The position numbers were made by a program, and so were the translations under genes. From assembly GCF_025699485.1 (NCBI RefSeq), contig NZ_JANUXN010000019.1, forward strand, positions 1 through 64,000: 64,000 bases of DNA. The letters are read 5' to 3'. Source of the DNA: Thauera carbonicopians (GTDB taxonomy: Bacteria > Pseudomonadota > Gammaproteobacteria > Burkholderiales > Rhodocyclaceae). Below are positions 23,993 to 33,415 of the stretch, piece after piece. The notes below the pieces were generated by a model. It had not been told where the DNA came from and ran no database searches. It was given only the letters and a program-made list of their open reading frames with translations. Position 1 is the stretch's first letter. Each line of letters starts with the position of its first letter.

Positions 23993-25993
23993 ATGCTTCC
24001 CGCCGCATTCTGCACTCTCGCACGCCAGCCCCGAACCGACGGCGCGGTGACCATCCTGCGCCTGCTGGCGGCCAGTTCGCCCAACTGGCCGGAAGTCGCC
24101 CTCGTCGCCGCCCGCGATCCCGTGCTGAGCCTCGCCCTGCTGATTGCCCAGCCGCTGGCCGGCGACGAACTCGCCGATGGGCTCAACAGCGTGCTGCGCC
24201 GGCGCCTCGAACGCATCGGCATCGACCTGCTGCGGGCCTGGCTGGTGGGGATCGGGCAAGCGGCCGGCCATGACGCGGCGGCATCCGAGCAAACCTTGCT
24301 GCAGGCCGAATGCGCGCTGCATCTCGCGATCGAAACACGCTATGCCCGCCCCGACGAAGCCTATCTGGCCGGGTTGTGGCACGGTTTCGCTCCCCCTTCG
24401 CCGGATGGCGGCAAAACCGCCGCCCCGGCCCGGCACATGCCTTCGCTGGCCGCGCTGGTCCATGACTGCGGCCTGCCCGCCAGCCTCGGCGACGCGCTCG
24501 AACTGGGCACCGTACTGGAAGAGCAGCTCGCGAGCGCACACCCTTTGCTGCCCATCGTCGCCGCGGCGCTGCAACTGGCCGACCCGCAATGGCAGGAGCG
24601 GCTGCCCGAAGCAGCCCGCCTGACCGGACTGCACGAAGGGGTGTTGAGCAGCCTGCGCACCGATGTGGGCTACATCGTCTCCGGCCATGCCGCCTATCCG
24701 CCGCGACCTGCCCCGGCAACCGGCGCTGCAGCAGCGGATGCTGCAGCAACCGGCCCGGCGGCGGCCGTAGCACTGGCCGACGACCCTTACCGCAGCGCCG
24801 GCATGCTCGGCCTGCTGACGGCGGCATTCGTCGACCTCGATCCGGCGCAGGTCGAAGACCGCCTCGCCATTGCCTGCCCACTGTTCGGCCTGCACGGCGT
24901 CCCCACGCTGCTGGCGGCCGACGAGGGCGGCATCCTGCGCCCCATGCTGCCCGCCACGGCAGGCAGCGCCGCCGCGCTCATCGACGAGCTGCGGCTCAGG
25001 CTGGACGACGAAGCCAGCGTCGTCGCACTGTGCGCGCGCAATGAGCACACTACCCGCTTCGTCCGGCACGGCGGACGCAGCGGACGCAGCCTGGCCGACT
25101 GGCAGATCGCCCGCTGGCTCGGCTTCGAAGGTTTCTGCTGCCTGCCGCTCACCACCAACGGCAAAGCCGTGGTGGCGCTGGTCGGCGTGGACCATGAAGG
25201 CGAACTCGACAACGATCTCTGCTGGCGCTACGCCGCACTGCTCGGCGCCGCAGTGCGTTCGCTGCGTGCCGCGCAGCGGACGCAGAGCGAAATCAGCGGC
25301 CGCGAAGCCGCGCTGCACCAGCGCTTCCACGATCACCTGCGCAAGATCGTGCACGAAGCGAGCAATCCGCTGACGATCATCAAGAGCCGGCTGGAAATGC
25401 TCGGCATCCAGCGCCCGGACGACACGCCGCTGAAGGACGAACTGGTGCTGCTCAACACCGAACTGGACCGCATCGACAACCTGCTGCGCAGCGCCAGCGC
25501 GTTGCCGCAGGAAACCCCCGAGACGCCGCGCTGCCAGGTACCGGCGCTGCTGCTCGACATGCGCTCGATCTACGGCGACACGCTGTTCGGCCAACGCGGC
25601 ATCCAGTTCGAACTGCGCACGGCCGGGCAGCTTCCGCCAGCGGCGATTCCCGCCTCCGCGCTCAAGCAGGTATTGCTCAACCTGTTCCGCAACGCCTCCG
25701 AAGCGCTGCAGCCCGGCAGGCGCCTGGTGGTGTCGGCGTTGCCGCAGATCATCGTCGATGGCCGCGCCAGCCTCGAAATCCGTCTCGTCGACAACGGCCC
25801 CGGCCTGCCGCCGGAACGCATGGTCGATCCGTTCTCGCCGCAGCGCAGCCGGAAGGGCGGCAAGCATCAAGGCGTCGGCCTCAACATCGTGCACGACATC
25901 CTGTCACACTGGGGCGCAACCCTCCTGTGCCGGAGCCAGCCGGGCAACGGCACGAGCTTCCAGATCTTCCTGCCACTGGAACAATCGGCCTGA
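23993..25993 (+). CDS. HDOD-like / GAF sensor histidine kinase
   Basis: The 666-residue soluble kinase starts with an HDOD-like region (VTILRLLAASSPNWPEVALVAARDPVLSLALLIAQ), then a linker rich in Ala, a GAF-like segment around residues 300-430, and a kinase core. The phosphoacceptor His is in KIVHEASNPLTIIKSRLEML. ATP-binding boxes are NLFRNASEAL (N), DNGPGLPP (G1) and GKHQGVGLNIVHDI (G2). No membrane segment is seen, so the signal is cytoplasmic. The next gene encodes a response regulator, its likely partner. Confidence 0.9.
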   Translation: MLPAAFCTLARQPRTDGAVTILRLLAASSPNWPEVALVAARDPVLSLALLIAQPLAGDELADGLNSVLRRRLERIGIDLLRAWLVGIGQAAGHDAAASEQTLLQAECALHLAIETRYARPDEAYLAGLWHGFAPPSPDGGKTAAPARHMPSLAALVHDCGLPASLGDALELGTVLEEQLASAHPLLPIVAAALQLADPQWQERLPEAARLTGLHEGVLSSLRTDVGYIVSGHAAYPPRPAPATGAAAADAAATGPAAAVALADDPYRSAGMLGLLTAAFVDLDPAQVEDRLAIACPLFGLHGVPTLLAADEGGILRPMLPATAGSAAALIDELRLRLDDEASVVALCARNEHTTRFVRHGGRSGRSLADWQIARWLGFEGFCCLPLTTNGKAVVALVGVDHEGELDNDLCWRYAALLGAAVRSLRAAQRTQSEISGREAALHQRFHDHLRKIVHEASNPLTIIKSRLEMLGIQRPDDTPLKDELVLLNTELDRIDNLLRSASALPQETPETPRCQVPALLLDMRSIYGDTLFGQRGIQFELRTAGQLPPAAIPASALKQVLLNLFRNASEALQPGRRLVVSALPQIIVDGRASLEIRLVDNGPGLPPERMVDPFSPQRSRKGGKHQGVGLNIVHDILSHWGATLLCRSQPGNGTSFQIFLPLEQSA

Positions 25994-26044
25994 ATATTGC
26001 ATCATGTTGTGATAAATAACATTTAGACATAATTTTGGCGACTC

Positions 26045-28210
26045 ATGTCGATTCCGGGCGATAAACCTTTCCAGCCCACAAAAAGCCTCGGCCCTGTGGA
26101 ACCCGATTTCCGCATCCTGATCGTCGATGATGATCCGGCGCTGCGGCGCACCTTTCCGCACGTCCTCGCCCACCCCGGCCGCAGCTTCGACGAAACGGGC
26201 AGCATCGCCGAAGCCATCGTTCGGCTGGAGCAGCAGCATTACGACCTGATCCTGCTCGACTACCGGTTGCCGGACGCTTCCGGCCTCGCCCTGCTCGACT
26301 GGCTGGTCGAGCGCCGGCGCGACGAAGCCGTCATCATCATCAGCGGCGAAGACGCCATCGATGCCGCGATCGGTGCGCTGCGCCGCGGCGCCGACGACTA
26401 CGTGCGCAAGCCCTACCACGTCGCCCAGTTGCAGCGCGCGGTGGAAAGCACGCTGCACAAGGGCGCGCTCGAGAAGGCCAACCGCGCGATGAGCCAGCGC
26501 CTCAGGGCCTCCGAGCAGTTGCACCGCTACCTGGTCGAAAGCTCACCCGACCTCATCTTCACCCTCGATGCCGAAGGCCGCTTCAGCTACATCAACCCGC
26601 GCATCAAGCCCCTGCTCGGCTTCGAACGCAACGCACTGATGCGGCGCCCGTTCACGACCCTGGTCATGCCCGAGGACATCGACCGGATCTGCAACCTGCT
26701 CAATCAGCCCAGCCGGATGCCGGGCGAGAGCTTCAACGTCGAACTGCGCCTGCGCCGCAGCCGCGGCAGCAGCATCGACGACTGCGTCACGGTCTCGCTC
26801 ACCGGCCTGCCGATGCTGGCCCAGCCCGGCGACGGCCGCAGCGCCGGGCTCTACGGCGTCGCCCGCGACATCTCCGAACGCAAGCGGGCCGAGGAGATCA
26901 TCTCCTTCCAGGCCTATCACGACCAATTGACGCACCTGCCGAACCGGGTGCTGTTCAAGGACCGCCTCGAACTGGCGATCGCGCAGGCCCAGCGCCGCAC
27001 CGGCGCCCTGGCGGTGATGTTCATCGACATCGACCGCTTCAAGCTGGTCAACGACACCTACGGCCACGCCGAAGGCGACGCCCTGCTGCGCGCGATCGCG
27101 GCTCGCCTGTCGACCACGCTGCGCCGCGGAGACACGCTGGCCCGGCTCGGCGGCGACGAATTCACGATCCTGCTGCCCGACATCAACGTCCCCGAAGACG
27201 CGGAAACCATCGCCACCAAGATCCTCGACGCCCTTGCCGCGCCGATCACGCTGAGCCAGGGTGAATATCGCGCGACCATGAGCATCGGCATCGCCCTGTT
27301 CCCGCGCGACGGCACCACGGCCGAAGACCTGACGCGCCACGCCGACATCGCCATGTACCAGGTCAAGCGCTCGGGCAAGAATGCCTTCCGCTTCTTCGAC
27401 CCGACGCTGAACACCCATCATCACGAGCGCATCGCGCTGGAAAACGACTTGCGCAACGCCCTGCTGCGCGGCGAGTTCGAGCTGCACTACCAGCCCCAGG
27501 TCAGCATCGCCCGCCGCCAGATCGTCGGCATGGAAGCACTGCTGAGATGGCGGCACCCGGTACTCGGCTCCCTGTCGCCCAACACTTTCATCCAGGTCGC
27601 CGAGGAGCTGGGCATGATCGGCGAGATCAGCCGCTGGGTCATGGAAGAAGCCTGCACCCAGTTGGCGCAGTGGCGCAGCGCCGGCCACCTGGAACTGCGC
27701 ATGTCGGTGAACCTGTCGCCGCTGGATTTCGACAAGCGCGACATCGTCAGCTCGATCACCAGTTGCCTGACCCGCCATGCGCTGCCGCCGGGCCAGATCG
27801 AGCTGGAGATCACCGAGAGCCTGATGATGAACGACACCGCCGACGTCGCCACCAAGGTCCGGGAACTGCGCAGCGCCGGCCTCAGCGTCGCCATCGACGA
27901 CTTCGGCACCGGGTACTCGGCGCTGGCCTACCTGCAGAAATTTCCGGTCAGCACGCTGAAGATCGATCGCAGCTTCGTCCGCGACCTCGACGGCCCGAGC
28001 ACCAATCCGATCATTTCGGCCATCACCGGCATTGCCCGCGGCTTCGCACTCGACATCGTCGCCGAAGGCGTCGAACAGCCCGAGCAGGCCGAAGCCCTGC
28101 AGTTGCTGGGCTGCGACGTCATGCAGGGCTACTGGTTCGCGCGCCCGGCACCGGCCCACGAAGCACTGGAATGGCTGGCACAGCCGGCACGGCTGTTCGC
28201 CGGCCACTGA
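26045..28210 (+). CDS. response regulator with PAS, GGDEF and EAL domains
   Basis: The 721-residue protein opens with a receiver domain, FRILIVDDDPALR with the phosphoacceptor Asp in LILLDYRLPD and the switch Lys in DDYVRKPYH. A PAS domain follows (ESSPDLIFTLDAEGRFSYINP), then GGDEF (ARLGGDEFTILL) and EAL (MEALLRWRHP, DDFGTGYSALAYLQ, LKIDRSF). Both catalytic domains look intact, so it may switch between making and breaking c-di-GMP on phosphorylation by the kinase encoded just upstream. Confidence 0.95.
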   Translation: MSIPGDKPFQPTKSLGPVEPDFRILIVDDDPALRRTFPHVLAHPGRSFDETGSIAEAIVRLEQQHYDLILLDYRLPDASGLALLDWLVERRRDEAVIIISGEDAIDAAIGALRRGADDYVRKPYHVAQLQRAVESTLHKGALEKANRAMSQRLRASEQLHRYLVESSPDLIFTLDAEGRFSYINPRIKPLLGFERNALMRRPFTTLVMPEDIDRICNLLNQPSRMPGESFNVELRLRRSRGSSIDDCVTVSLTGLPMLAQPGDGRSAGLYGVARDISERKRAEEIISFQAYHDQLTHLPNRVLFKDRLELAIAQAQRRTGALAVMFIDIDRFKLVNDTYGHAEGDALLRAIAARLSTTLRRGDTLARLGGDEFTILLPDINVPEDAETIATKILDALAAPITLSQGEYRATMSIGIALFPRDGTTAEDLTRHADIAMYQVKRSGKNAFRFFDPTLNTHHHERIALENDLRNALLRGEFELHYQPQVSIARRQIVGMEALLRWRHPVLGSLSPNTFIQVAEELGMIGEISRWVMEEACTQLAQWRSAGHLELRMSVNLSPLDFDKRDIVSSITSCLTRHALPPGQIELEITESLMMNDTADVATKVRELRSAGLSVAIDDFGTGYSALAYLQKFPVSTLKIDRSFVRDLDGPSTNPIISAITGIARGFALDIVAEGVEQPEQAEALQLLGCDVMQGYWFARPAPAHEALEWLAQPARLFAGH

Positions 28211-28229
28211 TTCCCGGCGCTGTAGACAC

Positions 28230-28253
28230 AAAAAAGCCGGCATCGCTGCCGGC
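28230..28253 (-). terminator. intrinsic terminator of the cytochrome c gene
   Basis: GCCGGCA and TGCCGGC pair around TCGC at 28236-28253. Read on the minus strand the stem is followed by TTTTTTGTG (28235-28230). It lies 50 bases past the cytochrome stop codon. On the plus strand it would form a hairpin 26 bases after the response regulator stop, but without a T tract. Confidence 0.8.
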
Positions 28254-28303
28254 CTGCGCCGGGGCGCCACCTGCAGGCGGCACCCATCATCCCGGAAGCG
28301 GGA

Positions 28304-28612
28304 TCACTTCTGCGACAGGATCCACTCCACCAGCGCCTTGGCGTCGGCGTCATTGACCTGCGGGTTGGGGGGCATCGGAATCTGGCCCCAGTTGCCCACG
28401 CCGCCCTTCTGGATCTTGGTGGCCAGCGTGGCAGCGGCATCGGCCTGGCCGGCATACTTGGCCGCGACATCCTTGTAGGACGGGCCGACCAGCTTCTTCT
28501 CCACCGAATGACAGGCCATACAGTTCTTGGCTTTGGCCAGGTCGGCACTGGCGAAGGCCGGCGCGCTCGAAAGAAGACCCGCGGCAACCGCGGCAGCGAC
28601 GAACAGTTTCAT
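28304..28612 (-). CDS. class I cytochrome c (c551/c552 type)
   Basis: The 102-residue precursor has a signal peptide (MKLFVAAAVAAGLLSSAPAFA) and an 81-residue periplasmic domain with the haem motif CMACH and the distal Met ligand in IPMPPNP. It resembles small electron carriers that feed nitrite reductase or oxidases. ATG 28612 is chosen since it starts the signal peptide and is preceded by GAGGAAA. A hairpin with T tract ends it. A candidate FNR-type box lies about 135 bases upstream. Confidence 0.94.
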   Translation of the reverse strand: MKLFVAAAVAAGLLSSAPAFASADLAKAKNCMACHSVEKKLVGPSYKDVAAKYAGQADAAATLATKIQKGGVGNWGQIPMPPNPQVNDADAKALVEWILSQK

Positions 28613-28745
28613 GTTTATTTCCTCGTTGATGGTGTTGGCCCTGTGGGGGCGGCCCGATGTTAACCCAGCACCTGAGCCATTCCTACCCGAAATCCCCACA
28701 TAAAACAGCATCTTCGTAAGAAATTCACAGAATCGACCCGCGGAT

Positions 28746-28759
28746 TTGACTCACATCAA
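28746..28759 (-). promoter_or_regulatory. candidate FNR/ANR-type box upstream of cytochrome c
   Basis: On the minus strand the site reads TTGATGTGAGTCAA, matching the FNR consensus TTGATNNNNATCAA at nine of ten fixed positions. A TTTTAT sequence near 28705-28700 could be a -10 element, which would put the box near -60, a usual class I activator position. Anaerobic induction of the cytochrome is inferred from this alone. Confidence 0.5.
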
Positions 28760-28773
28760 AACCACATCCGGCG

Positions 28774-29643
28774 CTACTGCCTGACCTCCATGCGTTCGTC
28801 CGCCGGCAGGCCCTCGCGGCTGGCGCGGAAAGGGTTTATGTCGAGTCCACCCCTGCGCGTGTAACGCGCCCACACCGCCAGTTCGCGCGGCCTGCAGCGC
28901 GCCATCAGGTCGCAGAACACGCGTTCGACGCATTGCTCGTGGAATTCGTTGTGGCCGCGGAAGGACACGATGTAGCGCAGCAGGCCTTCACGCTCGATCG
29001 CCGGTCCGCTGTAGCGCACCACCAGCATGCCCCAGTCGGGCTGGCCGGTGACCAGGCAGTTCGACTTCAGCAGGTGGGAATACAGGGTTTCGGTCACCTC
29101 CTCACCGCCGGCGCGCAACTGCTCGGGCGCCGGCTGGTAGGTGTCGATGTCGAGCTCCAGACCGTCGAGGCAGATCCCGTCCGGATAGGCCGAAGTCCGT
29201 TGCGGGCGCTGCGCCAAGGGTTCGACGCTCACCCCCACCTCGGCGCCGGCAGCGGCCGAGAGGTCGCGCGCGATCAGGCCGCGCACCTCGTCCGCATCCG
29301 CGCAGTGCTGCTGATTGAAGGCGTTGAGATAGAGCTTCAGCGACTTGGACTCGATCAGCCGCGGCGAGGACGCCGGCACGCGAAAACTCGCTAATGCCAC
29401 CACCGGCTTGCCGCGCGGATCGAGCCAGGACAGTTCATAGGCGTTCCACAGGTCTTCGCCGACGAAAGGCAGCGCATCGGGCTTCAGCCCCAGTTCGTCG
29501 CGCTTCAACTGCCGCTCGATCGGAAACAGCAGTTCGGGCGCGTAAGTGTCGCGGTAGGCGACGGCGCGGCCGAGCGGGGAGGATTCGGCGCCGTGCGGGC
29601 GGCTGCCAGCGGGATTCGCGGAGGTACTCATCGGCATGCTCAT
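28774..29643 (-). CDS. queF: NADPH-dependent 7-cyano-7-deazaguanine reductase
   Basis: QueF reduces preQ0 to preQ1 in queuosine synthesis. The protein (289 residues from 29643) is the long, two-lobed E. coli type. The catalytic Cys is in [14 protein letters not shown] and the substrate Glu region in [19 protein letters not shown]. The first ATG overlaps the cobQ stop (ATGA); ATGs at 29637 and 29631 are also possible and fit the usual length of about 280 better. Linkage with cobQ seems to be operon packing, not pathway. Confidence 0.93.
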   Translation of the reverse strand: MSMPMSTSANPAGSRPHGAESSPLGRAVAYRDTYAPELLFPIERQLKRDELGLKPDALPFVGEDLWNAYELSWLDPRGKPVVALASFRVPASSPRLIESKSLKLYLNAFNQQHCADADEVRGLIARDLSAAAGAEVGVSVEPLAQRPQRTSAYPDGICLDGLELDIDTYQPAPEQLRAGGEEVTETLYSHLLKSNCLVTGQPDWGMLVVRYSGPAIEREGLLRYIVSFRGHNEFHEQCVERVFCDLMARCRPRELAVWARYTRRGGLDINPFRASREGLPADERMEVRQ

Positions 29644-31127
29644 TTCGGCAGGGAGTGATCGAACAGGGCGTCGAGGTCGCAGGCGGCTTCGACCGCGTCG
29701 GCCAGGCGGTCCAGGTCGGCTTCGCGGCGCGCTGCCAGGTCGACCTGCTGCGCATCGTTCAGGCCAGCCCAGGCCAGCAACGCAGCCTGCGCCTCGGGCG
29801 CATCGAACAGGCCGTGCAGATAGGAGCCCAGAATCTGGCCGTCTTCCGACAGCGCGCCGTCTGCACGGCAGCCTTCCGCCCCGTCCAGCCACAGTGCGGG
29901 CCGCCGCAGCGCCGGGCCGGCGGACACGCCCATGTGAATTTCGTAGCCGCGCACCGGCGCTTCGCCGCCGAGCGCGGCATCGAGCCGGCCGGCGGCATTG
30001 ACGAGCTGCTTGTGCGCTTCCAGCGTCGTTTCCATCTCCAGCCAGCCCAGCCCGGGCGTCGTCCCCGGTGCGCCTTCCAGCCCCAGCGGATCGGCCAGTT
30101 GCCGGCCCAGCATCTGGAAGCCGCCGCAGATGCCGACGACTTTGCCGCCATAACGAAGGTGACGGCGTATCGCCTCCTCCCAGCCTTGCGTCCGCAGCCA
30201 GGCCAGGTCGGACCGCACGCTCTTGGAGCCGGGCAGCACGATCAGGTCGGCCGGCGGAATCCTCTGCCCCGGCCCCACCCAATGGAAATCGACCTGCGGA
30301 TGCAGGCGCAGCGCGTCGAGGTCGGTATGGTTGGAAATGCGCGGGTACACCGGCGCCACCACGCGCAGCGCGCCCTCGCCGGCGCGTACGTCGGCGGCGC
30401 CATCGGCCAGCGCATCCTCGGCGTCGAGGAACAGCCCGTGCAGATAGGGCAGCACACCGAACACCTTGCGCCCGGTACGCGCCTCCAGCCAGTCGAGGCC
30501 GGACTGGAGCAGGCCGATGTCGCCGCGGAAGCGGTTGATGATGAAGCCCCGTACCCGCGCCTGCTCGGACGGCGACAGCAGCTCGAGGGTGCCGACCAGG
30601 TGGGCGAAGACGCCGCCGCGGTCGATGTCGGCCACCAGCACCACCGGCACGTCCGCCGCCTCGGCAAAACCCATGTTGGCGATGTCGCGGTCGCGCAGGT
30701 TGATCTCGGCCGGACTGCCAGCGCCTTCGACCAGCAGCGCATCGTATTTCGCGCACAGGCGGCCCCAGCTCTGCAGCACCGCCGCCATCGCGGTGGGCTT
30801 GTAGGCGTGGTAGTCGCGCGCCGACAGGTTGGCGACCGCGCGGCCGTGGATGATGACCTGGGCGCCGATGTCGCTGGACGGCTTGAGCAGCACCGGATTG
30901 AAGTCGGTATGCGGCTCGACGCCGGCGGCAGCGGCCTGCAGCGCCTGGGCACGGCCGATCTCGCCGCCGTCGACGGTGACGGCGGAATTCAGCGCCATGT
31001 TCTGCGGCTTGAACGGTGCCACGGTCAGGCCACGGCGGCGCAGCGCACGCGCCAGCCCGGCGACCAGCGTGCTCTTGCCGGCATCGGAAGTGGTGCCCTG
31101 CACCATCAGGGAGATCGGAGGGGACAT
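29640..31127 (-). CDS. cobQ: cobyric acid synthase
   Basis: CobQ/CbiP amidates side chains b, d, e and g of adenosylcobyrinic a,c-diamide using glutamine and ATP. The 495-residue protein has the dethiobiotin-synthetase-like P-loop region [31 protein letters not shown], and a class I glutamine amidotransferase domain with catalytic Cys in [10 protein letters not shown] and His in GSYLHGLFD. Length is normal. It is divergent from cbiB with a 304-base gap holding tandem repeats. No cobalamin riboswitch was found in that gap. Confidence 0.96.
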   Translation of the reverse strand: MSPPISLMVQGTTSDAGKSTLVAGLARALRRRGLTVAPFKPQNMALNSAVTVDGGEIGRAQALQAAAAGVEPHTDFNPVLLKPSSDIGAQVIIHGRAVANLSARDYHAYKPTAMAAVLQSWGRLCAKYDALLVEGAGSPAEINLRDRDIANMGFAEAADVPVVLVADIDRGGVFAHLVGTLELLSPSEQARVRGFIINRFRGDIGLLQSGLDWLEARTGRKVFGVLPYLHGLFLDAEDALADGAADVRAGEGALRVVAPVYPRISNHTDLDALRLHPQVDFHWVGPGQRIPPADLIVLPGSKSVRSDLAWLRTQGWEEAIRRHLRYGGKVVGICGGFQMLGRQLADPLGLEGAPGTTPGLGWLEMETTLEAHKQLVNAAGRLDAALGGEAPVRGYEIHMGVSAGPALRRPALWLDGAEGCRADGALSEDGQILGSYLHGLFDAPEAQAALLAWAGLNDAQQVDLAARREADLDRLADAVEAACDLDALFDHSLPK

Positions 31128-31277
31128 GGCGTAGAATCCGGGGTCCTCGGGTAAAGGGGGGCCTCTGGCCGGGCACTCGGCCGGAGCGGCCGGCCAGGAG
31201 CACGAAGCTCGCGGGCGGAAATCAGGCGCAGGATTATCGCCGATACCGCTGTTCCAGGCACGGCACCGCTCCTGAGC

Positions 31278-31347
31278 CGGGCGCCCTCCGGCCGGGCACC
31301 CCTAACCGGGCACCCCTAACCGGGCGTCCCTAACCGGGCGTCCCTCT
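31278..31347. repeat. five tandem 14-bp repeats between cobQ and cbiB
   Basis: The unit CCGGGCACCCCTAA occurs at 31292 and 31306, CCGGGCGTCCCTAA at 31320, and divergent copies CCGGGCGCCCTCCG at 31278 and CCGGGCGTCCCTCT at 31334. The gap 31128-31431 is otherwise without recognisable genes or a riboswitch. A related copy (CCGGGCACCCCT) occurs in the 3' end of the gene at 41171-42130. Function unknown; slippage-prone minisatellite is the simplest reading. Confidence 0.8.
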
Positions 31348-31431
31348 CCCCTGCCGCCCCCGGGGAGGAAGAAAACAGTACGGCTTCATGCATCCTCCCA
31401 GTCTTTTACTCCAGCCCTGCCCTCATCCTCG

Positions 31432-32394
31432 ATGCTGCTTTCGCTCCCAATCGTCCTTGCGCTGAAAATGGCTGCCGGCCTGCTGGCCGACCGGCTGTTC
31501 GGCGAAGTCCGCCGCTTCCATCCGCTGGTGGGCTTCGGCCGCTGGGCGCGCGCGGTCGAAGCCACCGTGCGCCGCCTGCTCGGTGAGCAGCGCTTCGCCG
31601 GCGTGCTGGCCTGGGCGCTTGCCGTGCTGCCCTGGGCGGCGCTGGCGCTGTGGCTGCGCGGCCTGCACCCGCTGGCGCACTGGCCGGTGGACATCGTGTT
31701 GTTGTATCTCGCCCTCGGCGGGCAGAGCCTCGCCGAGCACGCCGAAGCCATTGCCGTGCCGCTCGACGCCGGCGACCTGGACGAAGCGCGCCGCCGCGTG
31801 GGCTGGATCGTCAGCCGCGACACCCGTGCGCTGGACGCCGAAGGCGTGGCCCGCGCAGGCACCGAGTCGGTGCTGGAAAACGGCAACGACGCGGTGTTCG
31901 GTGCGCTGTTCTGGTTCCTGCTGGGCGGCGGCGTGGGCGTGCTGCTGTTCCGCCTGGCGAACACGCTGGATGCGATGTGGGGTTATCGCACGCCGCGCTA
32001 CCTGCACTTCGGCTGGGCTGCGGCACGCATCGACGACCTGCTCAACGCCGTACCCGCCCGCCTCACCGCGCTGACCTACGCCCTGCTCGGCAACACCCGG
32101 CGTGCGCTGGCCTGCTGGCGTGCGCAGGCGCCTGCCTGGGACAGCCCCAACGCCGGGCCGGTGATGGCCGCCGGTGCGGGCGCGATCGGCATCGCGCTGG
32201 GCGGCGCGGCGATCTACCACGGCAAGCTGGAGCAGCGTCCACCGCTCGGCGAAGGTCCGCCGCCGGATGCCCGCGCCATCCGCGCCGCCGTCGCGCTGGT
32301 GCGGCGCGGCGTGCTGCTGTGGTGGATCGTCACCGCGGCGATGGCGCTTGTCTTCCCGCTTGCCTTCGCACTCGCAGGCCTGCCCCATGCTTGA
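31432..32394 (+). CDS. cbiB: adenosylcobinamide-phosphate synthase CbiB
   Basis: CbiB (CobD in the Pseudomonas naming) joins aminopropanol phosphate to adenosylcobyric acid at the inner membrane. The 320-residue protein has several membrane helices and the conserved blocks [48 protein letters not shown] and [40 protein letters not shown]. It overlaps cobC by 8 bases, so the pair is co-translated. It leads a cbiB-cobC-btuF operon. Confidence 0.96.
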   Translation: MLLSLPIVLALKMAAGLLADRLFGEVRRFHPLVGFGRWARAVEATVRRLLGEQRFAGVLAWALAVLPWAALALWLRGLHPLAHWPVDIVLLYLALGGQSLAEHAEAIAVPLDAGDLDEARRRVGWIVSRDTRALDAEGVARAGTESVLENGNDAVFGALFWFLLGGGVGVLLFRLANTLDAMWGYRTPRYLHFGWAAARIDDLLNAVPARLTALTYALLGNTRRALACWRAQAPAWDSPNAGPVMAAGAGAIGIALGGAAIYHGKLEQRPPLGEGPPPDARAIRAAVALVRRGVLLWWIVTAAMALVFPLAFALAGLPHA

Positions 32395-33415
32395 GCACGG
32401 CGGACGCCTGCGCCGCGCCGCGCAGCAATACGGCATCGCCCTGGACCAGTGGCTGGACCTGTCCACCGGCATCAACCCCTGCGCCTATCCTGTGCCTGAC
32501 ATCCCGCTGTCGGCCTGGCATCGCCTGCCCGAAGACGACGACGGCCTGGAAGCCGCCGCCGCGCGCTACTACGGCAGCGATGCGCTGCTGCCGGTGGCCG
32601 GCTCGCAGCCGGCGATCCAGGCCCTGCCCGCCGTGCTGCCCGGCCGGCGCGTCAGCCTGCTGGCGCCGAGCTACGCCGAGCATGCCCACGCCTGGCAGGG
32701 GCGCGAACCACGATGGTTCGGCGACGACATCGATGGTGCTGAAACGGCGGTGGATGCCAGCGACATCGTCGTGCTGGTTCAGCCCAACAACCCCACCGGC
32801 CTGCTGTTCGAGCGCGACCGCCTGCTGGACTGGCGCACCCGGCTCGCCCGGCGTGGCGGCTGGCTGGTGGTGGACGAAGCCTTCATCGACACCACGCCCG
32901 AAGCCAGCCTGGTGCCGGAAGCGGGCGCCGACGGCCTGGTGGTGCTGCGTTCGCTGGGCAAGTTCTTCGGCCTCGCCGGCGCACGCGTCGGCTTCGTCTT
33001 CGCCCCAACGACGGTGCGCCGGCAACTGGCCGAAATCCTCGGTCCATGGACGGTCAGCGGCCCGGCACGCCATGCGGCGGGCGCCGCGCTGACCGACGCT
33101 GCATGGCAGGCACAGGCACGCACGCGGCTGGCGGCCGACGGTGAACGCCTCGCCGAGCTGCTGCACGCCGCCGGCCCGGACCGGCCCGGCGGCCCCAGCC
33201 TGTTCAAATGGCTGCCGACGCCCCGCGCCGCCGAATTGCACGATGCACTTGCCCGGCACGGCGTCCTCGTCCGCCTGTTCGACGGCGAGCCGCCCGGCGG
33301 CGCCTTGCCCGCCGTACCGCCTTCCCTGCGCTTCGGCCTGCCGCCCGACGAAGCGGGCTGGCGGCGGCTGGAGCGCGCACTGCGCGAATGCGCACCGGAG
33401 CGCTCCGCACCATGA
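32387..33415 (+). CDS. cobC: threonine-phosphate decarboxylase / L-threonine kinase-associated aminotransferase-fold enzyme
   Basis: This PLP-dependent class I aminotransferase-fold enzyme (CobC in Pseudomonas, CobD in Salmonella) makes the aminopropanol phosphate used by CbiB. The 342-residue protein shows [29 protein letters not shown] and the PLP-lysine segment [19 protein letters not shown] 32387 lies inside the end of cbiB. Its own stop overlaps the btuF start (ATGA). No separate threonine kinase domain is visible. Confidence 0.93.
   Translation: MLEHGGRLRRAAQQYGIALDQWLDLSTGINPCAYPVPDIPLSAWHRLPEDDDGLEAAAARYYGSDALLPVAGSQPAIQALPAVLPGRRVSLLAPSYAEHAHAWQGREPRWFGDDIDGAETAVDASDIVVLVQPNNPTGLLFERDRLLDWRTRLARRGGWLVVDEAFIDTTPEASLVPEAGADGLVVLRSLGKFFGLAGARVGFVFAPTTVRRQLAEILGPWTVSGPARHAAGAALTDAAWQAQARTRLAADGERLAELLHAAGPDRPGGPSLFKWLPTPRAAELHDALARHGVLVRLFDGEPPGGALPAVPPSLRFGLPPDEAGWRRLERALRECAPERSAP

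Noticed and set aside
31128-31431. A possible fourth cobalamin riboswitch between cobQ and cbiB, suggested by GGTGCCCGGTTA repeats.
   Set aside because: The AACGGGAA, GCCACTG and B12 box elements are absent on both strands; only the tandem repeats remain.
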